This document shows positions 43,081-50,749 of a stretch of DNA of 64,000 bases, piece by piece. The stretch comes from CAYNKA01 sp964397655 (GTDB lineage Bacteria > Spirochaetota > Spirochaetia > DTKZ01): NCBI GenBank assembly GCA_964397655.1, contig CAYNKA010000018.1, forward strand, positions 6,326-70,325. Reading direction: 5' to 3'. Each line of letters opens with the position of its first letter. The first letter of the stretch is position 1. Made by a program: the position numbers and the translations under genes. Under the pieces are notes generated by a model, which did no database searches, was not told the DNA's origin, and saw only the letters and a list, made by a program, of their open reading frames with translations.

Positions 43081-43128
43081 GATAATATTTATCGATAATA
43101 AAATATATATTATGCCGTAAAGAGTCAA
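43081..43128 (-). promoter_or_regulatory. Promoter and palindromic operator candidate for nfnAB
   Basis: Minus strand TTGACT (43123-43128), 17-bp spacer, TATTTT (43100-43105). Just downstream lie GATAA-tat-TTATC (43081-43093) and TTATCGATAA (43089-43098), both perfect inverted repeats and the only such AT-rich cluster nearby. They are plausible sites for Rex or another regulator, although they are not the classic TTGTGAA-type Rex box. Confidence 0.5.
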
Positions 43129-43231
43129 GAGGATCGTCAAGGCAACGCGGACCGGGCCTCGGCGATCACCGATTGACGCGCCTGCCGAATTCCCGGAGAC
43201 TAGGGCGACTGGAGAGACTGCTGTATAGCCT

Positions 43232-43699
43232 ATGAACCAATATCAGCTTTTCCTCGTGCTGGCGCCCGTGGGCCTGTCTCTCGGAAAGCTCCGCGACGCG
43301 TCCTTGGACACGATCTTTCCCGGTTTCTTCGCAGCCCTGAGCGCCGCGCCGCAGGGCGTCTCCGGGAAGCGGCTCGTCGCGGCCGTTCGCGGAGGTTCCG
43401 CGTCGTCCTTTCTCGTGGACTGTCATCCCGTGGCCCTTTCCGGTCTGGGAGGCACGGCCTGGCACCTCATCCTCCATTCCGAACCGGAACGGGAATCGAA
43501 GACGCTGAACGCCGACACGGCGCTCTCGAACCGGGAAATCGAGGTCATGGAATGCCTGCTCAACAACCTCTCGATCAAGGAAACGGCGGGCAGGCTCGGA
43601 GTCTCGGAGAATACCATCAAATTCCACGTGAAGAACCTCTACAAAAAAACCGGCATCCACAAGCGCCGGCACATAAGGCAGGTCGCGAAAGTAAAATGA
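43232..43699 (+). CDS. LuxR-type helix-turn-helix protein (155 aa)
   Basis: The C-terminal 65 residues are a clear LuxR/FixJ DNA-binding domain: ALSNREIEVMECLLNNLSIKE, then TAGRLGVSENTIKFHVKNLYKKTGI. The first 90 residues are an unrecognised sensor or dimer region with no phosphoacceptor Asp pattern, so it is not a standard response regulator. A TATAGC box lies 2 nt before the ATG and no ribosome binding site is obvious. Target genes are unknown. Confidence 0.78.
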   Translation: MNQYQLFLVLAPVGLSLGKLRDASLDTIFPGFFAALSAAPQGVSGKRLVAAVRGGSASSFLVDCHPVALSGLGGTAWHLILHSEPERESKTLNADTALSNREIEVMECLLNNLSIKETAGRLGVSENTIKFHVKNLYKKTGIHKRRHIRQVAKVK

Positions 43700-43799
43700 A
43701 GCCCGAGGCTCCCGGGGGCGCGCCCAGGGCGTTCGCATACGAGTTTTCCCGATTTTCAGGCGCTATGAAAACCGCGGAGAAGCGTATAGAATCGTCTCC

Positions 43800-44642
43800 A
43801 TGTCCTCCGACTACGTCCGCTATCGAAGGATTCCCGGCTTCCCCGGCGTCGAGATCCTCACGGCCCGGTACTCGAAGCAGCGTTTCTCCCGGCATTTCCA
43901 CGACTGCTACGCCGTCGGCGTGATCGAGAGCGGCGCCCTGGGTTTCGATTACCTCGGCGAAAGGCTCACTGCCGCCGCGGGAGACGTCAACCTCGCGGTG
44001 CCGGGGGAGCCTCATACCGGCTACCCGGCGGCGGAGGGAGGCTGGACCTACAGGATGCTCTACCTTTCCCCCGATCTCGTAGCCGAGGCGGCCTCCTCCG
44101 GCCCGAGGTGCGGAACGGGACTTCCCTTCTTCCGCGCCGGCGTGCTCCGCGACGCGGAGCTCGGCCGGACCATCCGCTCGTTCCACTCCCTCTGCGCCTC
44201 CGGCCCGGTCGACCCGCTCGAAGCGGAGACCGTACTCGCCCTCGTCGTCAGGCGGGTCCTGGAACGGGTCGGCGCGGTCGAGGCGAGCCGTCCGCCGCGC
44301 GGAACGGAACCGCGGAGACCGGGAAAAAGGGCGCGCATGGCGTCGGAATATCTCGAAGAAAACAGCGGCCGCCGGGTTACGCTGAAGGAGCTGAGCGGGG
44401 AAGCGGACTCGAGCCCCTATCATCTCATAAGAACCTTCGAAGCCGGCTACGGGCTCCCGCCCCACGCCTATCTCGCCCAGCTCCGGGTCGGGAAAGCCAA
44501 GGACCTCATCGCCCGGGGAGCCTCACTCGCGGACGCGGCCCAGGAAGCGGGCTTCGCCGACCAGAGCCACATGAACCGGCTTTTCCGGAGGATCCTCGGA
44601 CTCACGCCCGGAGATTACCGCAATTTCATCCAAGACGCCTGA
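43800..44642 (+). CDS. AraC-family regulator with N-terminal cupin sensor (280 aa)
   Basis: Residues 5-100 form an AraC-type cupin (RHFHDCYAVGVIESGALGFDY; DVNLAVPGEPHTGYPA). Residues 180-280 hold two helix-turn-helix units (VTLKELSGEADSSPYHLIRTFE; SLADAAQEAGFADQSHMNRLFRR) and the usual LTPGDYR end. The TATAGAAT-like -10 box at 43785-43792 is 7-9 nt before the ATG and there is no Shine-Dalgarno. It probably controls the EamA exporter gene that starts 41 nt downstream. Confidence 0.9.
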   Translation: MSSDYVRYRRIPGFPGVEILTARYSKQRFSRHFHDCYAVGVIESGALGFDYLGERLTAAAGDVNLAVPGEPHTGYPAAEGGWTYRMLYLSPDLVAEAASSGPRCGTGLPFFRAGVLRDAELGRTIRSFHSLCASGPVDPLEAETVLALVVRRVLERVGAVEASRPPRGTEPRRPGKRARMASEYLEENSGRRVTLKELSGEADSSPYHLIRTFEAGYGLPPHAYLAQLRVGKAKDLIARGASLADAAQEAGFADQSHMNRLFRRILGLTPGDYRNFIQDA

Positions 44643-44683
44643 AGCGAACGGGGCTATCCTCCTCCGCGAAAGGAGGAAGTCCC

Positions 44684-45577
44684 ATGCCCGCGTCCAAGAC
44701 CTCCGCCTATCTCATGCTTTCCTCCGCAATGGCGATCGTCGGGAGCTCGGTGACGGTCGGGAAAGTCATCACCATGACGATTCCCGTGTTCGTCGCCTCG
44801 GCGCTTCGCTTCGGCCTCGCAGCCGCCATCCTCTTCGTACTGGTCCCGAGAGAAGAACGGAGGCCTCCCGGCCGGAGGACGCTCCTCGTCCTCGCTCTCC
44901 AGGCGCTTTCGGGGGCGGTACTCTTCAACGCCTTTCTGTTCTACGGCCTGCGGTACACGGGCGCTGCCGAGGCCGGCATCATCACGAGCGCGACGCCCGC
45001 CCTGACCGCCCTCCTTTCCTTTCTCGTCCTGGGCGAACGGATAGGACCCCGGAAGTGGGCCGCTCTGGCGTCGTGCGTCGCCGGGATCCTGCTGCTCACC
45101 CTGCCGGGCGAAGCGGGCGGGCGCGGCTCCTCGCCGCTCCTCGGCAACCTGCTCGTCTTCGGCGCCTCGGCCGGCGAGGCCCTGTTCATGGTATTGCTCA
45201 GGATGGTGCCGAGGAGCGTCAAGCCGCTCGCGATCTCCGCCTGGGTGAACCTCTTCGCCTTCGCCATGACCCTGCCCCTGGCCGTCGCCGAGCTTCCCGG
45301 CTTCGATCCGCGGACCGCGGGAGCCGCCGGGTGGCTTTCCGTGCTGTACTCCGCCGTCTTCCTCGCGGTGATCGCCTACCTGCTCTGGTTCGGCGGGGCA
45401 CAGCAGGTCGACGCAGGGACCGCGGCCCTCTTCATGGGCGTCATGCCGGTCTCCGGGGTGCTTCTTTCATGCATGCTTCTGGGCGAGGCATTCAGGACGG
45501 TTCACGCCGCGGGAATCGCGTCCGTGCTCGCAGCCCTCTACCTCGGAAGCGCACGGGGACGGAGGAAGGCCGATTGA
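44684..45577 (+). CDS. EamA/DMT-family transporter (297 aa)
   Basis: Ten predicted membrane helices in two EamA halves. YGLRYTGAAEAGIITSATPALTALLSFLVLGERIG is the first-half signature and FGGAQQVDAGTAALFMGVMPVSGVLLS the second. Such proteins usually export amino acids or other small metabolites. AAAGGAGGAAG precedes the ATG. The placement right after an AraC regulator fits regulated export of a metabolite. Confidence 0.9.
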   Translation: MPASKTSAYLMLSSAMAIVGSSVTVGKVITMTIPVFVASALRFGLAAAILFVLVPREERRPPGRRTLLVLALQALSGAVLFNAFLFYGLRYTGAAEAGIITSATPALTALLSFLVLGERIGPRKWAALASCVAGILLLTLPGEAGGRGSSPLLGNLLVFGASAGEALFMVLLRMVPRSVKPLAISAWVNLFAFAMTLPLAVAELPGFDPRTAGAAGWLSVLYSAVFLAVIAYLLWFGGAQQVDAGTAALFMGVMPVSGVLLSCMLLGEAFRTVHAAGIASVLAALYLGSARGRRKAD

Positions 45578-45612
45578 GAAAGGCCGATCGATCGGATTCG
45601 GAGGAACCCGCT

Positions 45613-46200
45613 TCAGTTCGCCTTCTGAGCCTCGGGCCTGTCCCATTTCAGGATTTTCCGGTACTCGAAACGCTCGAGCGCGTCGAGGATTTCTCCGGGG
45701 CCGCGGGCGACTACGAGATTCTCGCGGTGGCCGGACTTGAGGAAGCCTTCGGCTATCATGTGGTCGAGGAAGGAGAGGAGCCCGCCGTAGAAACCGGCCG
45801 TGTCGAGGAGGCCGACGGGCTTCTCGTGGTAGCCGAGCTGGCTCCAGGTGAAGACCTCCATGATCTCCTCCAGGGTGCCGATCCCCCCGGGCAGGGCGAC
45901 GAAAGCGTCGGAGAGCTCGTACATCTTCGCCTTCCGTTCGTGCATCGTCTTCGTGACGATGAGCTCGGTGAGCCTTACGTGTTCCACGTTCCGGTGGATG
46001 TGCTCGGGAATGACGCCGGTCACCTTTCCGCCCCTCTCGAGCACGGCCCGTGAGATCTCTCCCATGAGGCCCACATTCCCCCCGCCGAAGACGAGGCTCC
46101 AGCCCCGCTCCGCGACGAGAAACCCGAACCTGCGGGCTTCCTCCTTGTAGACGGGATCGTTCCCGAAGCTCGAGCCGCTGAAGACACAGATGTTTTTCAT
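45613..46200 (-). CDS. LOG family protein (195 aa)
   Basis: Lysine-decarboxylase-like Rossmann protein of the TIGR00730/LOG family. FGGGNVGLMGEIS (about 38-50) and ALPGGIGTLEEIMEVFTW (about 101-118) are the nucleotide-monophosphate-binding PGGxGTxxE motif. Members cleave nucleoside monophosphates at the N-glycosidic bond; the cellular role in bacteria is often unclear. It has its own promoter with a -10 box 6 nt before the ATG. Confidence 0.92.
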   Translation of the reverse strand: MKNICVFSGSSFGNDPVYKEEARRFGFLVAERGWSLVFGGGNVGLMGEISRAVLERGGKVTGVIPEHIHRNVEHVRLTELIVTKTMHERKAKMYELSDAFVALPGGIGTLEEIMEVFTWSQLGYHEKPVGLLDTAGFYGGLLSFLDHMIAEGFLKSGHRENLVVARGPGEILDALERFEYRKILKWDRPEAQKAN

Positions 46201-46206
46201 GGCAAG

Positions 46207-46235
46207 AAATTAGCACGGATCGGCGGAACGTGAAA
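46207..46235 (-). promoter_or_regulatory. Promoter of LOG gene
   Basis: Minus strand TTTCAC (46230-46235), 17-bp spacer, TAATTT (46207-46212), 6 nt before the ATG at 46200. No ribosome binding site is visible. Confidence 0.45.
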
Positions 46236-46266
46236 ACGGTACGGCCCGAACCGCCGCCGCGACCGG

Positions 46267-46734
46267 TCACTTCTTCCGCTTGCCCGTTATTTCCTCCACG
46301 AGGAGCTTGTAGATCTTCATCTTCGCGATCATGGCGGGATCGAACGAGCCTTCGCCGGCGAAGCCGTACTTCCTCATGACTGTATCGAGCGCGGCCTTCT
46401 TTTCCGCCTCGTCCTCGATGAAGACGATCCTTCCCGTACCGATCAGGCTCTCGTATCTCATGCTCCAGGTGCAGGCGCGCTCGCCCGTCACGAGCTCGTG
46501 CCCGGCATCGAGCTCGAACCCGACGTTCGGGTCCCTCTCGAGCAGTCCGATCTTCCTGCCCTCGGCCGCTGAATGGAAATAGAGGACGAGCTTCCCGTCC
46601 CAGGCCCAGCCGAAGTTCAAGGGGACGATGTAGGGCGCCTTCCCTGTGTTGATCGCGATCCTGCACACGTCGGCATGGTCCAGGACGGACCTAAGATCCT
46701 CCTTCTCCGTGAGTTCCCTGTCTTTTCTTCTCAT
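46267..46734 (-). CDS. Pyridoxamine-5'-phosphate-oxidase-like flavin split-barrel protein (155 aa)
   Basis: NimA-like flavin-binding split barrel. DHADVCRIAINTGKAPYIVPLNFGW at the N-terminus is the signature, with LVLYFHSAAEGRKIGLLERDP next and a W-S-M-RYESLIGTGRI strand. Related proteins reduce nitroimidazoles or act as general flavin reductases. GGGGGAAG precedes the ATG. It is single and followed by the LOG gene 66 nt on. Confidence 0.85.
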   Translation of the reverse strand: MRRKDRELTEKEDLRSVLDHADVCRIAINTGKAPYIVPLNFGWAWDGKLVLYFHSAAEGRKIGLLERDPNVGFELDAGHELVTGERACTWSMRYESLIGTGRIVFIEDEAEKKAALDTVMRKYGFAGEGSFDPAMIAKMKIYKLLVEEITGKRKK

Positions 46735-46858
46735 GTCTTCCCCCGATCGCGCCTGCTGCGAACCTTCACCGTCTTTTATACCGGTTCCTGCGCTTCATGG
46801 CAACGAACCGAGGGAAAGGCCGCGTTCAGGGTCGGGGGCGGTTCGGTCCGTCGGTTCC

Positions 46859-47245
46859 TCAATGATCCGGCTTCGCGTACGGCTTGAGATCGTCCTTTCC
46901 GAAGCGGACCTTGTCAACGAAAACGAATACCTGATTGTTGCTCTTGAGGTAGAAGTCCCGCATGGAACTCGAAGTTTGACCGCTCGCCAGGCTGACCCTG
47001 TTCGTTGTCACGACGGGAGAGGACCCCGTATCCTTCACCTCGTAATTGAAGATCACGGTATCCCGATAGAGATTCCGGAATTGAACGCCCCATTTCGTGT
47101 TCTTCTTATCGGTGGTCGGACCGCGGTTTTCGACCCTGAATTCGATTCCTTTGAAGTCTCTCGACTTCATCCAAGGTCCCCAGTCCGCTTGAATCGCGAC
47201 AGCAAGAAAGAAAAGAACGAAAAGGAAACTGATACAACGTTTCAT
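46859..47245 (-). CDS. Small exported protein of unknown function (128 aa)
   Basis: The signal peptide is KRCISFLFVLFFLAVAIQA, then a mature domain of about 108 residues with beta-strand patterning (GIEFRVENRG; VIFNYEVKDTG). GGAGCC precedes the ATG. The same frame is open for another 260 nt upstream and there encodes a ferredoxin-like stretch, which I treat as a separate remnant. It may be secreted or periplasmic. Its neighbour across the gap at 47.6 kb is another small exported protein. Confidence 0.65.
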   Translation of the reverse strand: MKRCISFLFVLFFLAVAIQADWGPWMKSRDFKGIEFRVENRGPTTDKKNTKWGVQFRNLYRDTVIFNYEVKDTGSSPVVTTNRVSLASGQTSSSMRDFYLKSNNQVFVFVDKVRFGKDDLKPYAKPDH

Positions 47246-47339
47246 ACCGGCTCCTTTATGCAAGACATATATGACTATTTTAGTAATGTTGAAAGGAAAA
47301 ATCAAATCAATCCGAATCGCGGCGGAAACCCGGCCGTTT

Positions 47340-47506
47340 CCGGGGGTTCGGGAAAAACCGTCACTTCCTTCCCTGCGGGAAACCTCCTCGTAGTTCACCC
47401 CCTTGACGGCGCCGGCAGGGCAGATCCGCATGCATTCGATGCAGCCTCCGCACCTCTCCTTCCTCTGTTTCTTCGAGCAATCGTTTTTTGACTGTATTAC
47501 TAATAT
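47340..47506 (-). pseudogene. Remnant of a 4Fe-4S ferredoxin-like domain
   Basis: A minus-strand frame with no start codon reads KKQRKERCGGCIECMRICPAGAV (Cys codons from 47450 downward), a good C-x2-C-x2-C-x3-C-P cluster motif, then VKGVNYEEV. A stop codon lies 18 codons upstream of the first Cys of the motif, and downstream the frame runs without stop into the exported protein gene. I read it as the tail of a decayed ferredoxin; a very short gene with a rare start is possible. Confidence 0.4.
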
Positions 47507-47578
47507 TCAATACATTGAATAAAAGACGACCGGAGCTTCGGTTGCACGCACGGGCGTCTACCCAAATGGAGGACTGCC

Positions 47579-48091
47579 GTGAAAAGAACTTTCACCTTGC
47601 TTTTTTCGTTGATCGCCGTTTCATCGGTGAGCGCCAAGGATCTGCCACTTTCCTGTTGGACCGCTTACGTCCATGACGATACGGCGATCCAGCAGGACCG
47701 ATACGGAACGGACAAGAAGCTTGGCGGGGGCTCGGTGACGCTCACCATCGTTTCTCCTCCGGGAGCCGCCCACACCTACTCGGCGTCCACGGCCCGTCAC
47801 GTCATCCTTCCGGACTGGGTCTCCGACAAGCCCGTCACCATCCGCCTCGAAGCGGGCAAACTCCCCAGGAAATACAGCCTGATCATCACCTACGGCTCGA
47901 CCGGGACGCCGAAGACCTTCACTGGTATGACGCCGGTGATGAAGTTCACTGAATTGCCGAGCACCACGGCGGTCGCTATCATCGAGCTCCAGAACGATAC
48001 TATGAAGACCTACACACTCGACATCCAGACTGAAATGAAAAAACTCGCGGCGGTCGGCGGCGGCTCGTACAAACCTCTCCGGATGAAATGA
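47579..48091 (+). CDS. Exported protein of unknown function (170 aa)
   Basis: GTG start 6 nt behind TGGAGG. The signal peptide is KRTFTLLFSLIAVSSVSA. The mature domain of about 150 residues is beta-rich (GGGSVTLTIVSPPG; KYSLIITYGSTGTPKTF) with two cysteines at most. No family recognised. It has no partner gene on the same strand. Confidence 0.65.
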   Translation: MKRTFTLLFSLIAVSSVSAKDLPLSCWTAYVHDDTAIQQDRYGTDKKLGGGSVTLTIVSPPGAAHTYSASTARHVILPDWVSDKPVTIRLEAGKLPRKYSLIITYGSTGTPKTFTGMTPVMKFTELPSTTAVAIIELQNDTMKTYTLDIQTEMKKLAAVGGGSYKPLRMK

Positions 48092-48218
48092 CGGTATGGG
48101 AGGATCCTGATTTTACCTCCCAACGGCAGCGACCGGGTGAAGTCCATTCTTCGAGCTTTGAACCATCCAACTAAAATAGCGCAAGCCACCCGAAGGCTGT
48201 TTCATTCGACAGGAAAAA

Positions 48219-48434
48219 TCATGTCCGGGTAAAACGTGAAAGGAAATTAAAGAGCTGTCCTTTCGGAGATAGGAATCTGACCGACTCCAATCCCTTGAAA
48301 TGTTCGTCCTGTGTCCAAAGGAAACAATTTATCTCCTTTGTAGTCGCATGAATTATGCTTTCAGCCATCGGTAATTCATGGTGCTTTCCGATTTTCACCG
48401 ACTAAATTGCTAGATCCGAATCCAGTTCGATCAC
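48219..48434 (-). pseudogene. C-terminal fragment of a PIN-domain (VapC-like) toxin with internal stop
   Basis: The minus-strand frame reads VIELDSDLAI, a TAG stop (48402-48404), then KIGKHHELPMAESIIHATTK and CFLWTQDEHFKGLESVRFL. The order (L-P-M-A-[DE]-[SA]-I-I-x-A, then L-W-T-Q-D-x-x-F) is the third and fourth acidic motif of VapC toxins. The N-terminal half with the first catalytic Asp is missing and no VapB antitoxin is present, so this is dead. It begins at the TetR stop codon. The rest of the 48092-48430 gap holds no gene. Confidence 0.6.
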
Positions 48435-49042
48435 CTACCGTATCCGGCAAGGAAGGTTCTGATGATTTCCCGCTTCAGTTCCCTGTGACCGCGCAGCTCG
48501 CCTTGATATACCGCCGGCCAGGTGAAGGCCCCTCCCAGCATTGCGGAAAAAACCCGGGCGGCGAGGATGCAATCGCCGGCGGCGAGTCTGCCGTCGTTCG
48601 ATGCGGCGCGCATCCAAGCGGTCAACCCGCTCTCGGACCTCGCATGTTTGGCCACCGCCTCCTTTGCGACGGCGGGATACCTCATGAAAACCGTGAGCAA
48701 AAACCTGATCATCCCCATCCAGGTTCGGTCTTGAGCGACTCGAATCTCGACGTCGGCGAACTCGCCCAGTTGCTCTTCCAGGGTTCTGTTTTTGTCGTAG
48801 GGTATGTTTTTCAGGCTTCTCATCTCATCGGTGAACAGCTCGATCACCGCCCGCAGGAGGTCTTCTTTGGAAGGAAAATGATTGTAGACCGTTCGTTTCG
48901 AGGCCTTGGCGACCTCGGAGATGCGGTCCATGCTTGCGCTCTCGAAACCCTCGTCCAGAAAAACTTTCACCGCCGCATCCAGGATCGATTTTCGCTTCGT
49001 GCTTTTGTCCCGTTTTCTTCGATTTGTCATTTGAGCGTCCAA
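48431..49042 (-). CDS. TetR/AcrR-family regulator (203 aa)
   Basis: Helix-turn-helix SILDAAVKVFLDEGFESASMDRISEVAKASKRTVYNHFPSKEDLL (residues 19-62) is a standard TetR domain. The rest is the alpha-helical ligand domain. The start is TTG behind GAGGTGG; an in-frame ATG 12 nt later is the alternative. Divergent from the DUF4386 gene with two inverted repeats between them, so it probably represses that gene and itself. Confidence 0.9.
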   Translation of the reverse strand: MDAQMTNRRKRDKSTKRKSILDAAVKVFLDEGFESASMDRISEVAKASKRTVYNHFPSKEDLLRAVIELFTDEMRSLKNIPYDKNRTLEEQLGEFADVEIRVAQDRTWMGMIRFLLTVFMRYPAVAKEAVAKHARSESGLTAWMRAASNDGRLAAGDCILAARVFSAMLGGAFTWPAVYQGELRGHRELKREIIRTFLAGYGR

Positions 49043-49068
49043 CGTCCCACCTCTGTGTCGCCATATTG

Positions 49069-49123
49069 TACACCGATCAGTGTATTTTTGTCTTGATTAT
49101 TATTAAACTACACTGTATAGTTT
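49069..49123. promoter_or_regulatory. Divergent TetR/DUF4386 control region
   Basis: Rightward promoter TTGATT (49093-49098), 17-bp spacer, TATAGT (49116-49121). Two inverted repeats: TACAC-N6-GTGTA (49069-49084) and AAACTA-N7-TAGTTT (49105-49123). The second covers the -10 box, a usual place for a repressor site. Confidence 0.65.
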
Positions 49124-49173
49124 ACTATAAGAACGGCATCTCGTCATGAATGATGCCAATAAGGAGGAAACAT

Positions 49174-49857
49174 ATGGATGAAAACGAGATTTATGAAAGT
49201 CGCAGGAAGAAGGCAAGACTCGCGGGAATCGCTTATCTGATTCTCGCCTTCGCCGCCCTTCCGGACATGCTGCGCAAAACGCATTTCGTCATGAACGATC
49301 CCGTCGCGACGAGCAAGAACGTTTTGTCCGATCTCGCGATCCTTAAGGTGAGCATACTCGGCGATATCGCGACGGAGATCGCCTTTCTATTCCTGGCGCT
49401 TTGTCTCTACAGCCTGCTCAAAGAAGTGAGGCGAAGCGCCGCCCGGGCGATGCTCTCCCTGGTCGTCATCGCCGTCGCCATGACGATCTTCAACACCGGC
49501 GTCGAAACGGCGGCGATCAATCTTTTTGCGGCCGGAGATCAAGTCCACGGGTTGCTTCTGCTCGGCGTGTTCAATGCGCTCGGCATCCCGGCCGCGGTAT
49601 TCTACGGACTCTGGATGCTGCCCCTCGGTTACCTCTTCCTCAAGTCCGGTTTCATGCCCAAAACCTTGGGGATAGGCGTCATGATCGGGAGCTCGGGATA
49701 CGTGATTCATGCAGCCTGCCGGATCGTCTCGCCTGGCGTTTCAGAAAATTTCCTATTACTTTCCGTCGTCGCCGAGATCGGCATAATCGTTTGGCTCCTG
49801 GCCTTCGGCGTAAAACGCCCGTCGCCGAGCGGCACCATTCAACATGACATGAAATGA
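49174..49857 (+). CDS. DUF4386 family membrane protein (227 aa)
   Basis: Six or so membrane helices. RRKKARLAGIAYLILAFAAL at the N-terminus and GLWMLPLGYLFLKSGFMPKTLGIGVMI near residue 150 are typical of DUF4386 proteins. The family has no proven function. The ATG follows AAGGAGG. Probably controlled by the divergent TetR protein, so it may respond to a lipophilic or toxic compound. Confidence 0.85.
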   Translation: MDENEIYESRRKKARLAGIAYLILAFAALPDMLRKTHFVMNDPVATSKNVLSDLAILKVSILGDIATEIAFLFLALCLYSLLKEVRRSAARAMLSLVVIAVAMTIFNTGVETAAINLFAAGDQVHGLLLLGVFNALGIPAAVFYGLWMLPLGYLFLKSGFMPKTLGIGVMIGSSGYVIHAACRIVSPGVSENFLLLSVVAEIGIIVWLLAFGVKRPSPSGTIQHDMK

Positions 49858-50148
49858 CGACCTTTCGGTTTCCGGCGCCATTCTCAAAATCCGTGTTTTT
49901 TCGCCGCTGTCCGTCGTCGGCTTTTCGCCCTTCTTTTCGGCCCTACACGCTTCCGATCCCGCCCCGGTCATCGATCCGCAGTCCGCCATGCTTTGATATT
50001 TCGTCCGTCGATCCACCCGAAACGGAGGGATTCCTCCGATGCGTCGTTCGCGGTGAATTCCCTCTTTCCTTTTATGAAGGTTATCCATATCCCGGCTTCC
50101 CATGACGGCCGGGACCGAATCGCGATTTCTTGCCTCATAAATCATTTC
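49858..50148. other. Intergenic region without assignable gene
   Basis: Open frames on both strands lack ribosome binding sites and recognisable motifs. Base composition changes here from GC-rich to intermediate, so it may be the edge of an acquired segment. Confidence 0.35.
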
Positions 50149-50613
50149 TTAAAATTCTTTGATCATCCGAATTCTCGTGTTTCTCATCCCCGCTTTTTTA
50201 TAGAAGCTGCGGGCTTCTTCATTGAATTCCCAAACATTCAATTCAATCGAAGAATATCCGTGGTCCTTTGCATAATCAAACATCTTTCGCATAAGTTCCG
50301 AACCGTATCCCTTATTTCTGCATTTCTCATCAATGCAAACATCCTCAAGTAAAAGAATTCTTTGGTCTTGGATGAGCGGATGGTCCTTGACGGTTATTTC
50401 GGTCGTGAAAACATAGCCTATGATATATTCTTTATCTTCCAAGACAAAAATATGATTCTTCTTAAGTTCGTCTTCATAAACACTCCGCGGAAGAATGTCC
50501 TCCGAGGATTTATAGAACTTAGGTTCAGCCTTCACATGCTTCATGTGAACATCGAGCTTAAGAAGCAGAATGAATTCATAGTCTTCGATTCCGGCAGAAC
50601 GCAGTACAGCCAT
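50149..50613 (-). CDS. GNAT-family N-acetyltransferase (154 aa)
   Basis: LLLEDVCIDEKCRNKGYGSELMRKMFDYAKDHGY (about 87-120) contains the acetyl-CoA-binding R/Q-x-x-G-x-G/A of the family (RNKGYG). The last strand ELNVWEFNEEARSFYKKAGM is the usual GNAT end. The substrate is unknown. More AT-rich than the backbone genes. Confidence 0.88.
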   Translation of the reverse strand: MAVLRSAGIEDYEFILLLKLDVHMKHVKAEPKFYKSSEDILPRSVYEDELKKNHIFVLEDKEYIIGYVFTTEITVKDHPLIQDQRILLLEDVCIDEKCRNKGYGSELMRKMFDYAKDHGYSSIELNVWEFNEEARSFYKKAGMRNTRIRMIKEF

Positions 50614-50691
50614 TCTCTTACACTTCCCGCGGTCATTCCCCTCAGGTCTGAATCCATGAAAGACAGAATAGCGCTCTTATTCCGTTAAGAG

Positions 50692-50727
50692 GCAGAGGCG
50701 GCCCCGGATTCCAGGAGCAGCCTCTGC
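50692..50727 (-). terminator. Possible terminator of TRAP operon
   Basis: Stem GCAGAGGC/GCCTCTGC (50692-50699 with 50720-50727), 23 nt after the dctM stop codon. The U-tract is poor (CTCTTAAC), so termination may be weak or rho-assisted. Confidence 0.45.
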
Positions 50728-50749
50728 ATAAGGAGTATATCGCTTCTGC

